DNA from: Saprospiraceae bacterium
GTDB taxonomy: Bacteria > Bacteroidota > Bacteroidia > Chitinophagales > Saprospiraceae
Assembly (NCBI GenBank): GCA_020629515.1
Contig: JAHDDE010000006.1
Coordinates: 53,404 to 117,403 of the forward strand
Length of the DNA stretch: 64,000 nucleotides
Direction of reading: 5' to 3'
Shown here: positions 53,325-61,621 of the stretch, one piece after another
Layout of the letters: every line of letters starts with the position of its first letter
Position numbering within the stretch: position 1 is the stretch's first letter
Made by a program: the position numbers and the translations under genes
Notes under the pieces: model-generated
What the model was told of the DNA's origin: nothing
Database searches by the model: none
The model's input: the letters and a program-made list of their open reading frames with translations, nothing else

Positions 53325-54906
53325 ATCCTGCTGCACCTTTAATTTCTTGATTATACAATACCGCTAAACTAAAACCGAGATGGTTTCGAGTCTCTCGAGG
53401 GTCTATGACTCCATCATCCCACATCTGTGATGTAGAATACCAAGAAGTAGACTTTGATTCTACCTCAGCAACTAACATGGCTTTGAGCATTGCACCTTTT
53501 TCTTCATCATATTCTTGTCCCAATGATTTAGCAGATGCTTTTTGGACTATTTCCATAACACCAGCTAATTGTTCACTCCCCATCACACCGATTTTGGCAT
53601 TAGGATAAGTAAATAAAAACCGGGGATCATACGATCTTCCATTCATTCCATAATTGCCTGCTCCATAAGAATTACCTATCATAAGAGTGATATGAGGCAC
53701 CTTACTATTAGAAACCGCATTGATCAATTTTGCTCCATTTTTAATAATACCTCCTTCCTCATAAGCTTTGCCTACCATATATCCAGTAGTATTTTGCATA
53801 AAAATCAGTGGAATATTATTCTGGTTAGATAACTGGATAAATTGTGCAGCCTTATTGGCAGACTCAGAAAATATAACACCGTTATTGGCCAGAATCCCAA
53901 CTGGATATCCATGTATCTTTGTCCATCCCGTTATCATCGAACTGCCATATTCTGCTTTAAACTCACTAAACTTGGATCCATCGGTCACTCTCATTATGAG
54001 CTCTCTTGCATCAAAGGGTACTTTAGTGTCAGCACTCACCACTCCCAAAATCTCTTCTTGATCATATATAGGATCTTCTATCTCTTCGTCGGGCACATAA
54101 TGCGGTTTACCTACATCAATGATTGACATAATTTCTCTGGCTCTTCGTATAGCATCATATTCGTCTTCTGCCAGATAATCTGATACTCCACTAATTCTAC
54201 TGTGCATTTCTGCGCCACCCAATTCTTCATCGTTTGCGACTTCATTTGTGGCCATTTTAACCAAAGGAGGTCCTGCTAAAAATACTTTGGCCGCTTGTTT
54301 CTGAAAAATTGAAAAATCGGACATGCCTGGTATATATGCCCCCCCTGCGGTAGCATTACCAAAAACGCAAGATATAGTAGTGATCCCCATTTGGGACCGG
54401 CGAGTTATTTCTCTAAATGATTCGCCTCCATAATTAAATATTTTTGCCTGATCTGGTAGATTTGCGCCCCCACTTTCAACCAAGTTAATGGAAGGCAATC
54501 TATTTTCTCTTGTTATTTGACCAATTCTCAAACCTTTAAATGCAGTTGCATAATCTACAGAACCGCCCTTGCGAGTACCTACATTGCTATTTATCAAGCA
54601 TAATTTGCCAGAAACTAATCCTATACCAGAAACATTTGTCCCTCCAGCTCCAAAACCACCTTTTGTTTCCAATCCAGCCAGAGGTAATAATTCTAAAAAA
54701 GGACTATCTCTATCAAGTAATAACTCAAGCCGTTCTCGTGCTAATAATTTGCCTCTTTTTCTTGCTCTTTCCAGATGCTTTTCCTTTCCTTGAAATCTGC
54801 TTTTCTTGAGGTGTTCTCTTAATTGGTCACAAAAAACACGCATAGCCTCTTGATTTTTTTTAAAAGACTTACTGTTTGTGTTTATTTTAGATTTTAATAC
54901 TTGCAT
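53305..54906 (-). CDS. Acyl-CoA carboxylase beta subunit (carboxyltransferase)
   Basis: The 533-residue carboxyltransferase has fused N and C crotonase-like halves. Landmarks are KGGSVDYATAFKGLRIGQ, NLVESGGANLPDQ, GNATAGGAYIPGMSDF, VFLAGPPLVKMATNEVANDE, ELGGAEMHSRISG, FMQNTTGYMVGKAYEEGG and MIGNSYGAGNYGM. The length matches methylcrotonyl- and geranyl-CoA carboxylase beta chains (about 535). It should carboxylate the beta-methyl group of an unsaturated acyl-CoA. It directly follows the TetR gene (3-bp gap) and overlaps the alpha gene, so expression is coupled. Confidence 0.93.
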   Translation of the reverse strand: MQVLKSKINTNSKSFKKNQEAMRVFCDQLREHLKKSRFQGKEKHLERARKRGKLLARERLELLLDRDSPFLELLPLAGLETKGGFGAGGTNVSGIGLVSGKLCLINSNVGTRKGGSVDYATAFKGLRIGQITRENRLPSINLVESGGANLPDQAKIFNYGGESFREITRRSQMGITTISCVFGNATAGGAYIPGMSDFSIFQKQAAKVFLAGPPLVKMATNEVANDEELGGAEMHSRISGVSDYLAEDEYDAIRRAREIMSIIDVGKPHYVPDEEIEDPIYDQEEILGVVSADTKVPFDARELIMRVTDGSKFSEFKAEYGSSMITGWTKIHGYPVGILANNGVIFSESANKAAQFIQLSNQNNIPLIFMQNTTGYMVGKAYEEGGIIKNGAKLINAVSNSKVPHITLMIGNSYGAGNYGMNGRSYDPRFLFTYPNAKIGVMGSEQLAGVMEIVQKASAKSLGQEYDEEKGAMLKAMLVAEVESKSTSWYSTSQMWDDGVIDPRETRNHLGFSLAVLYNQEIKGAAGYGVWRH

Positions 54907-54909
54907 TCA

Positions 54910-55569
54910 TCAAATTGTAACTAATGAGTTGATATCTGTGATAAAGGGGGATCCCAAATTCTCCAAAACTTCCTTTCCAAAAAATTTCTCAAATGACCTC
55001 ACCCCTTTTTCTGTAAAATGTGGCAACAGTAATGACCAAATCATTCGATCACCGTCTTCCTTTGTCTTAACTCCTCGAATGACTTGCTGTGGCAACCAAA
55101 AAAAAGTCAACATCCAAGTCGTCAACGCCAAATTATTGTAAACGCCTGGATAGGGTTCTTCTTTCATATTACCCAATTCTATAGAAAACGCTATAGCCGC
55201 CTTATTATCAGCAATAGTTTGTGCAGTCATCTTTCTGAATTGACTTTGTATTATAGGGTGTTTTAGCACATGTGGATCGATAAAAATAAAGCTATACTGG
55301 CGTTGGTACTTATAATACAGTTGTACTTCGTTGTTGAGATTTTCAAAAGATGGTAACCTCCGAGACTTACTTTTTTCAGCCTCTATCCTGTTCCACATTT
55401 GAGTAGCGATTGCCTCTAACAAACTGTCCTTATCCTTAAAATGATAAGTCAAATTACCTCTACTCATGTTAAGTTCTTGAGCGAGCTCGAATAAAGTAAC
55501 TTGTGCATAGCCTGTCTTATTAAAATATTCTACAGACTTACTAAGGATATAGTCTTTTTTGTTAGGCAT
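54910..55569 (-). CDS. TetR/AcrR-family transcriptional regulator
   Basis: The 219-residue regulator has an N-terminal helix-turn-helix (ILSKSVEYFNKTGYAQVTLF, ELAQELNMSRGNLTYHFKDK, residues about 8-50) and a helical ligand-binding region. The N-terminus resembles AtuR/LiuR-position regulators only in general family terms. It is the first gene of the nine-gene operon and stands 40 bp from a 24-bp palindrome, so it probably represses its own operon and is released by an acyl-CoA or acid inducer. Confidence 0.9.
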   Translation of the reverse strand: MPNKKDYILSKSVEYFNKTGYAQVTLFELAQELNMSRGNLTYHFKDKDSLLEAIATQMWNRIEAEKSKSRRLPSFENLNNEVQLYYKYQRQYSFIFIDPHVLKHPIIQSQFRKMTAQTIADNKAAIAFSIELGNMKEEPYPGVYNNLALTTWMLTFFWLPQQVIRGVKTKEDGDRMIWSLLLPHFTEKGVRSFEKFFGKEVLENLGSPFITDINSLVTI

Positions 55570-55593
55570 ACGGTTTTGTAATTATCTGAAAAG

Positions 55594-55645
55594 TAATATA
55601 ATTTTTAGATATTAGTCAATAGTGACTAATATAATTTATAGATAT
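55594..55645. repeat. Pair of 19-bp direct repeats around the TetR operator
   Basis: TAATATAATTTTTAGATAT (55594-55612) and TAATATAATTTATAGATAT (55627-55645) match at 18 of 19 positions with a start-to-start distance of 33 bp, about three helical turns. They overlap both arms of the palindrome at 55609-55632. Confidence 0.75.
55609..55632. promoter_or_regulatory. Candidate TetR operator (perfect 24-bp palindrome)
   Basis: Arms ATATTAGTCA and TGACTAATAT flank a 4-bp spacer (ATAG). The site is 40 bp upstream of the TetR start and probably covers the operon promoter. Length and symmetry suit TetR dimers. Confidence 0.75.
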
Positions 55646-55735
55646 GCCTATAAAAAAGTGTGATTTAAAGTGACCTATTGAATATTATTACGTCTTAAGA
55701 GTATAGTAATAGGATTTATTTTTGGTTGATACAAT

Positions 55736-55762
55736 AAAAAGCCCCTTCTCAGGGGCTTTTTT
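55736..55762 (-). terminator. Bidirectional-type terminator after the mutarotase gene
   Basis: A-run, then stem GCCCC with GGGGC around a 6-base loop, then T-run, all symmetric. It begins 4 bp beyond the mutarotase stop (55766) on the minus strand and would also isolate the TetR operon promoter from the neighbour. Confidence 0.88.
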
Positions 55763-55765
55763 AAT

Positions 55766-56941
55766 TTATTGCTTCACATCAAATTGATATACTGTAGTTG
55801 AAGTATATCTCTGCCCAACATCTAGTGTTGTAGAAGGAAACGTAGATTGATTAGGAGAATTTGGAAAGTGTTGAGTTTCGAGACAGAACCCTTGTCGCTT
55901 AGTATAAACTGACTCAGACTTACCCTTTATGCTATCTATAAAATTGCCCGTATATAGTTGAACACCTGGCTCAGTACTAAAAACCATCATTCTTCTTCCA
56001 GAAATTTCTGAATAAACTTGAGCCACTTCATTTAATGCTCCGTTAAGACCATCTCTGACAACGAAATTATGATCATAACCTCCTCCCAACTTCAATTGGG
56101 GATGCTCACTTTCAATCCTCGCACCAATCCGAGTCAGTACTCTAAAATCAAATGGCGACTTGGTCACATCCTTTAGTTCACCAGTAGGAATCATATTGCT
56201 ATCAACAGGTGTATACTGGTTTGCATTAATCAAAAGTTGATGTCCCAAGATATCCCCAGAACTATGCCCATCAAGATTGAAATAGCTATGATTGGTAAGG
56301 TTGCAGATGGTCTTTTGATCAGTTGCTGCCTCATAATCAATTCTTAACGCATTGTTCTCATCAAGAGAAAACTTCACAATGACATTTAAATTACCAGGAA
56401 AACCCTCTTCTCCATCAGGACTTAAATATTCTAATTTGAGAGTATTGGGGCCCTCAATTTCAGCTTTCCACATTTTCTTGTCAAATCCAGAAACTCCTCC
56501 ATGTAAAGAATTTGGACCATTATTAGCCTTTAAGGAGTAAGATATTCCATCTAAAGAGAATTGTGCATTCGCGATTCGATTGCCATATCTACCCACTGTT
56601 ACCCCAAAATATGGATGTGGGGCGATATAGGATTGAATATCATCAAAGCCTAGTACCACATCACCAAGCATGCCATTTTTATCAGGTGTTCTTATAGAGG
56701 TAATTGTTGCCCCAAAATTTATAATATCGACTTCCATCACCCCATTAGAAAGAGTGTATAAATCTACAGACCCAGTTGCATCGTTACTGCCAAATATAGC
56801 TTTAGAAATCATAGTCTTATTCTTAATAACAGTATTCAAGGAATTAGTCTCAGACTTACAAGATGTTATAAGTAAAGCAGCAATAGCTACACATTGGATT
56901 AGTATATATTTTATGTAATAATTATCCACTAAAATATACAT
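55766..56941 (-). CDS. Aldose 1-epimerase (mutarotase) lipoprotein
   Basis: This 391-residue galactose mutarotase-like protein has the substrate and catalytic residues GRYGNRIANAQF, NGPNSLHGGVSGFDKKMW, the catalytic His in CNLTNHSYFNLDGH and the late Glu region RQGFCLETQHFPNSPN. The N-terminus carries a lipoprotein signal (lipobox LLITSCKS, Cys about 28), so the enzyme should be anchored in the periplasm or outer membrane. It overlaps the symporter gene by 20 bp, suggesting translational coupling: epimerisation of a sugar before its uptake. Confidence 0.92.
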   Translation of the reverse strand: MYILVDNYYIKYILIQCVAIAALLITSCKSETNSLNTVIKNKTMISKAIFGSNDATGSVDLYTLSNGVMEVDIINFGATITSIRTPDKNGMLGDVVLGFDDIQSYIAPHPYFGVTVGRYGNRIANAQFSLDGISYSLKANNGPNSLHGGVSGFDKKMWKAEIEGPNTLKLEYLSPDGEEGFPGNLNVIVKFSLDENNALRIDYEAATDQKTICNLTNHSYFNLDGHSSGDILGHQLLINANQYTPVDSNMIPTGELKDVTKSPFDFRVLTRIGARIESEHPQLKLGGGYDHNFVVRDGLNGALNEVAQVYSEISGRRMMVFSTEPGVQLYTGNFIDSIKGKSESVYTKRQGFCLETQHFPNSPNQSTFPSTTLDVGQRYTSTTVYQFDVKQ

Positions 56942-58676
56942 ACGCCACTAAAATTAAAATGACTACAGCTATAGACCAAGCTATGTCACTGGTTGCATAA
57001 CTATTTTTGATATAGGCTTTTTCTTCGTCAGATACTGTACCAAATGCCAAGCCCTTAATTTTGTTATAATCAGGTGCTTCTGTAGCATAACTTACCCCTA
57101 TCATAACAGCAGAACATATGAGCAAAATCAGTATGCTATAATATTGAAAAAACATACTATTGATAATCCAAAAAAACGAACCTTCTTGATAAGCATGACC
57201 CGATAAAGCCACGGGAGTATCAATGGCCAGTCGAAATATTCCTAAAGCAAATCCGACTCCCAATGTCCAAAGACAACCCTTAGCATTTAAGCGTTTATTG
57301 AAAATACCAAAGAAAAATACCACAAAAATAGGTGGTGCCAAATAACCTTGAACACTCTGTAAGTAGTCGTAGAGTCCTCGGCTACCCTGTATCACAGGTA
57401 TCCAGAGTAAGCCAATTACAACCATAACACCTGTTGCTATTCGCCCAATGCGCACCAAACCAGCCTCAGAGGTGTTAGGTCGAAACTTAGAATACAGGTC
57501 CATGGTAAATAACGTAGATGACGCATTAAATACTCCGGCCAATGAGCTCATCAATGCAGCCAATAGTCCAGCTACAACAATGCCTCTAATGCCTGCGGGT
57601 AATACCGTCGCCACTAATAATGGGAATGCCTGTTGGGCATTAGCATTTATAATATTGCCATCCGATCCAATAAGTGCAGTGCTAATACTTTCTATTTTGC
57701 CACTTGTAGCCAATGCAAAACAGATTAATCCTGGAATTATAAAAATAAATACTGGTAGCAACTTTAGAAATGCGGCTGCGATGGTGCCTCTCCTCGCCTC
57801 TTTAAGACCTGCTGCTCCCAACATTCGCTGAACGATATATTGATCTGTACACCAATACCATAAGCCTATGACTGGTGCACAGAATAGCATGCTTAACCAT
57901 GGATAATTACCATTAAAGTACCATGCCATTTCGGTGTCTGTCTTAACGGGGGCCCAGGTTCCGGTCATACCTTCCGGAACTAACGGCTTCCAAAGGTTGA
58001 ACATCTCAGAACCACAAATCTCTCTTAATTCACTCCATCCTCCTAATGCATCTAATCCATACCACGTCACCAGTGCTGAACCTATAATCAATATAACTGT
58101 CTGAATGGCCTCAGTATAAGCCACCGCCTTTAGTCCACCTAAAATGGTGTATATCCCTGTCAATATGATCACTAATATCGAACCGAACCAGAAGCTATTA
58201 AGTCCCAGCACATTGAGCTCTGGCAATAGCACTCCAAACACAATACCTCCTGCAAATATGCCTACAGCTACCTTAGTCAACACATAGGCTACCAATGAAA
58301 TTATAGAAAGTACCCACCTTGCTGTTGGGGTGAATCTTTTTTCTAAAAATTCAGGCATAGTATAAATACTCGAACGCATAAAGAATGGGGCCAACACCCA
58401 TCCAAGAACCAATAAACACCATGCATGAAGTTCATAATGGGCCATAGCGACACCATCTGTAGCGCCAGATCCAGCGAGACCTACTATATGCTCAGATCCA
58501 ATATTAGAAGCAAAAATAGATGCGCCTACGACCATCCATCCTAAGTTCCGTCCTGCTAAAAAGTATTCGTCAGAGGTCTCCTTCTGCTGTCTAATCACCC
58601 ACCACGCAATGCCTAAAATTAGGGCAAAATAGGCCACTATAAAAAACCAATCTATTGGATCTAAAACTGAGTTCAT
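56922..58676 (-). CDS. Sodium/solute symporter of the SGLT family
   Basis: The 584-residue SSS-family transporter has about 14 TM helices. It has the SGLT hallmarks DEYFLAGRNLGWMVVGASIFASNIGSEHIVGLAG, YTILGGLKAVAYTEAIQT, WYWCTDQYIVQRML and the sodium-site region GLLAALMSSLAGVFNASSTLFTMDLY. It resembles Vibrio vSGLT more than proline or pantothenate symporters, and the coupled mutarotase supports a hexose such as galactose or glucose. It is the first gene of the two-gene unit. Confidence 0.92.
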   Translation of the reverse strand: MNSVLDPIDWFFIVAYFALILGIAWWVIRQQKETSDEYFLAGRNLGWMVVGASIFASNIGSEHIVGLAGSGATDGVAMAHYELHAWCLLVLGWVLAPFFMRSSIYTMPEFLEKRFTPTARWVLSIISLVAYVLTKVAVGIFAGGIVFGVLLPELNVLGLNSFWFGSILVIILTGIYTILGGLKAVAYTEAIQTVILIIGSALVTWYGLDALGGWSELREICGSEMFNLWKPLVPEGMTGTWAPVKTDTEMAWYFNGNYPWLSMLFCAPVIGLWYWCTDQYIVQRMLGAAGLKEARRGTIAAAFLKLLPVFIFIIPGLICFALATSGKIESISTALIGSDGNIINANAQQAFPLLVATVLPAGIRGIVVAGLLAALMSSLAGVFNASSTLFTMDLYSKFRPNTSEAGLVRIGRIATGVMVVIGLLWIPVIQGSRGLYDYLQSVQGYLAPPIFVVFFFGIFNKRLNAKGCLWTLGVGFALGIFRLAIDTPVALSGHAYQEGSFFWIINSMFFQYYSILILLICSAVMIGVSYATEAPDYNKIKGLAFGTVSDEEKAYIKNSYATSDIAWSIAVVILILVAYVYFSG

Positions 58677-58970
58677 ACTGATATCATTAATTTATATTTT
58701 ATAATTCGTTAGCTACGGCTTTTACTATTTATGTTTCAACAGGTTAGTTAGAATCGATCCAATATGGAAGTTATATGATCACAAACAGTATCTTGCTAAC
58801 TAATCATGAGACCAATATAGAAATATGCCAATATAACTATGCCCCTAATCCTTATTGCAGTGCTTATGCAGAAACTTATTGAGCTATTTAAATTCTATCA
58901 AAAAATTCGTCTCCTGTCGAAAATAACAAGAGCTTGATCCTAAATAGAAGGTCAAAATGCACAAAATGAA
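58677..58970. other. Intergenic region between divergent symporter and DUF2853 genes
   Basis: About 290 bp, AT-rich, with no credible frame on either strand and no recognised RNA. It must hold the divergent promoters. The only ordered element is the inverted repeat just to the right (58971-58997). Confidence 0.55.
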
Positions 58971-58997
58971 TTAGTTTAAATCACGTACTTAAACTAA
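58971..58997. promoter_or_regulatory. Inverted repeat upstream of the DUF2853-DUF697 gene
   Basis: Perfect 9-bp arms TTAGTTTAA and TTAAACTAA are separated by 9 bp and end 8 bp before the start codon. The place suits an operator or a leader hairpin. No binding protein can be named. Confidence 0.4.
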
Positions 58998-59005
58998 ATA
59001 AAATC

Positions 59006-59860
59006 ATGAGCAATTTTGAACAGTCCATTGAGAGTTATAAAAAGACTTTCATCGACAAATTGGGTAGAGAAAATTTCGACGAAGATCTATTACGGGCAAT
59101 AGCAAAGTACTTGGGACCATCGATTTATAGTAATGATAGTTCAAAAGTAGCCTGTTCTAACAAATCAGAACGCATCAGTATTAAAGAGGATTTTTTAATC
59201 ACCAAGTTGGGATTGACTGACTCCAAAGAATTAGATGAGGCCATATCGGATGTGTGCACCCAAATGGGATCATCGAATCGGAACAAATATCGAGCGGTGT
59301 TCTATTATCTTCTTGTCGAGCATTTTGGCAAAGAATCTCTATTTATTCAATCAAATAGTAGTGCAGATAAGGCTACTCATAAAACGTCCAATCAAGAGGA
59401 TAAAAAACAGGGTAAAGATAAACCCTCAGAAATCATCGAACGTTATGCGCTATATGCTGCGGGGGCTGGATTAGTACCTATCCCATTAGTAGATTTAGCC
59501 TCTATCTCTGCCGTGCAATATCGCATGCTCAAAAATTTAGCACATTTTTTTGACCATGTCAGCTTTGAAGATCAAAAATCTAAGTCAATCATCGCCGGAT
59601 TAATAGGAGGTTTTAGTTCGTTTGAATTAGGACTATTTACGAAAGTACTTTTTAGAGGCGTTCCTATTATTGGACCTATCATCGCAGGCACTGCGGTCTC
59701 TGGGTATGCCTATTATTCGACTAAATTGATAGGAGAAATCTTTGAAGATCACTTCAATAGCGGTGGGGATCTATCTATCGGCGATCTTACTTACCAAAAA
59801 ATGAAAGAAAAATACCGAGAAGGTATAAAATCGTTCAACTTAACTCCTAATACCAATTAA
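59006..59860 (+). CDS. DUF2853 domain joined to a DUF697-like membrane domain
   Basis: Residues 1-115 match the small DUF2853 family (EDLLRAIAKYLGPSIYSNDS, VCTQMGSSNRNKYRAVFYYL, LVEHFGKES), which is normally a stand-alone protein of about 100 residues. After a charged linker (about 118-145), residues 146-275 match DUF697/YcjF-like domains (IIERYALYAAGAGLVPIPLVD, SIIAGLIGGFSSFELGLF, VPIIGPIIAGTAVSGYAYYS), which have paired hydrophobic helices. Function of both is unknown. Convergent with the patatin gene. Confidence 0.8.
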   Translation: MSNFEQSIESYKKTFIDKLGRENFDEDLLRAIAKYLGPSIYSNDSSKVACSNKSERISIKEDFLITKLGLTDSKELDEAISDVCTQMGSSNRNKYRAVFYYLLVEHFGKESLFIQSNSSADKATHKTSNQEDKKQGKDKPSEIIERYALYAAGAGLVPIPLVDLASISAVQYRMLKNLAHFFDHVSFEDQKSKSIIAGLIGGFSSFELGLFTKVLFRGVPIIGPIIAGTAVSGYAYYSTKLIGEIFEDHFNSGGDLSIGDLTYQKMKEKYREGIKSFNLTPNTN

Positions 59861-59888
59861 TACTATTTGGATCTATGATATTCCAAAA

Positions 59889-61343
59889 TCAGGCAAGAAG
59901 CTTAGAAATTTGAGCTTCTTGCTCTAAATCTTCTAATATACTATCTAACACCCTACCTATCTGAGTAGTGGTTTTGATGGCTGCTATCTTCGGCCAAGTT
60001 GCTTTTTCTCCATCTTTGATTAATTTGATTAACTTTTCGACAGAGAGCGAACTCAATAACTTATCTGGACGAATAGAGCTTACATCGGCCATGATATTAA
60101 TATCTCCTATATAGTCTTGTTGTACGACCGAATTTATCGTATTGGCAGCAAAAGTGACAGAGGAAGGTAGGTACCTGAAAAATCGCTTGGCTATTGAGTA
60201 ATTAAATTGAGTAGTTTCTTTCATTACGGCTTTTGTCAATTTCTTGACTGGTGCCAGAAGTTCGTTCTGATTATTAGGGTCACTTATGAATGGAAGAACT
60301 AAAGGATTAGTCAAGCTTACTATGAAATGATTGACAGCATATAGCCGAGTTAAGCGCTTGATCGGTAGATCATTGGACATAGATCCATCGATCCATTTCC
60401 GGGATGGCAAATACGGTTGTTTTTGACCATCTTTATTCTTGGCCCAAAGTGTAACCGGTGGAAAGATACCTGGCACTGCACACGACGCTAAGATGGCACT
60501 TCTGATAAACACATTTGGCGAAGCTATGGCATTGAGCAATCTTGACTTCTGCTGTGCTCCATGCGGGGAGACTGAAATGTTGATTTTCCTGCCAGTAAGT
60601 TCAAATGCTTCTTGAAAAGTCAAATCTGGGATTAGGTTATTGATGATCGACTCCAAATCTTTTTTATCTACCTTTTCTTCTTTTACAGCAATATTTTGAA
60701 AAATAACCGCTTCTTTAGCCACTTGATCCATGAAGTTTTGATTACTCAAAAATTGTATCAGTTCATTATTCGTCCGTGTACCTGCCAATCCTGCAAAAAT
60801 AGAACCCGCACTTGAACCTGATATCACTTTGGGCAATAACTCTTGTTCTGCCAAGCATTGGATCACTCCTATGTGAAAGTTTCCCAATTGCCCTCCTCCA
60901 CTCAACATCAATGCTGATCGACCGAAGCATAAACTGGCTCTTTTAAAAAAATCTATTTTATCCTCTAAAGCGATTGATGTCACAGTTGAATCTGCGAGAT
61001 ATAGCAGCGAGTCCGAAACCTGATTGACATATTCTTCTATGAGATGCTTGGTACCAATTTTAGATTGGGCATATAGTTTAGATTGCCCCATCCCGCCCAT
61101 ATTCCCATGGATACCTTCATTTAGAGTAAATAGAAGACCTTGGTCGTCTCTATTTTGGCGCAAAGTTTTAAGCTTTTCTAACCTCAGTCTAATCTCCGCA
61201 TGATCGTATAGTGTACTATCTTCCTTACCCCTCCACTCCCGCATACCCGAGAGCGCATCATGTTCCTCAGCGAGGTCATACCAATCATGATATGATGCTG
61301 CGTTATTCATTTTCTTTTCTATAGACTTTAACTTACTCCTCAT
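59889..61343 (-). CDS. Patatin-like phospholipase with N-terminal DUF3336 domain
   Basis: The 484-residue protein starts with a DUF3336 domain (about 1-130: YHDWYDLAEEHDALSGMREWRG, LRLEKLKTLRQNRDDQGLLF) and continues as a patatin domain with the oxyanion motif SGGGQLGNFHIGV, the nucleophile elbow GSSAGS and the dyad Asp in KWIDGSMSNDLP. This order is that of eukaryotic TGL3/TGL4/SDP1 triacylglycerol lipases and a minor set of bacterial homologues. It probably releases fatty acids from storage or membrane lipids. No signal peptide. Confidence 0.92.
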   Translation of the reverse strand: MRSKLKSIEKKMNNAASYHDWYDLAEEHDALSGMREWRGKEDSTLYDHAEIRLRLEKLKTLRQNRDDQGLLFTLNEGIHGNMGGMGQSKLYAQSKIGTKHLIEEYVNQVSDSLLYLADSTVTSIALEDKIDFFKRASLCFGRSALMLSGGGQLGNFHIGVIQCLAEQELLPKVISGSSAGSIFAGLAGTRTNNELIQFLSNQNFMDQVAKEAVIFQNIAVKEEKVDKKDLESIINNLIPDLTFQEAFELTGRKINISVSPHGAQQKSRLLNAIASPNVFIRSAILASCAVPGIFPPVTLWAKNKDGQKQPYLPSRKWIDGSMSNDLPIKRLTRLYAVNHFIVSLTNPLVLPFISDPNNQNELLAPVKKLTKAVMKETTQFNYSIAKRFFRYLPSSVTFAANTINSVVQQDYIGDINIMADVSSIRPDKLLSSLSVEKLIKLIKDGEKATWPKIAAIKTTTQIGRVLDSILEDLEQEAQISKLLA

Positions 61344-61621
61344 GTAATCAAAATTGTGCTGTAAACATAAACGCTTTATACCCTTGTATAGTTGATCTGA
61401 CCACTATTTCTATTTTTATTTACTGGCGATGTACTTAATCGATGGTATGTAGAGAGTATAAAAAATTAAATTAATCAAGATGATTATAAACAACTCATTA
61501 AAAGTGAAATACTTCTGCTTTATTGAATTCTCATAGTTTTGACAATGAAAAGAATAAAGTGTATTGTATTTGCTCACAAGCAATTATTTTCATCAATCAA
61601 ACCAATTCTTAAATCACTTCT

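Noticed and set aside
53305..53336. Overlap of carboxylase alpha and beta genes as a possible frameshift or fusion
   Set aside because: Both chains are complete with normal ends. Short overlaps between these subunit genes are common and suit coupled translation.
44748..55569. Reading the operon as ordinary leucine/isovalerate degradation
   Set aside because: The carboxylase, dehydrogenase and hydratase fit, but there is no HMG-CoA lyase, and the long-chain ligase, two SDRs, SCP2 domain and BKACE are not part of that pathway. It remains a fallback reading.
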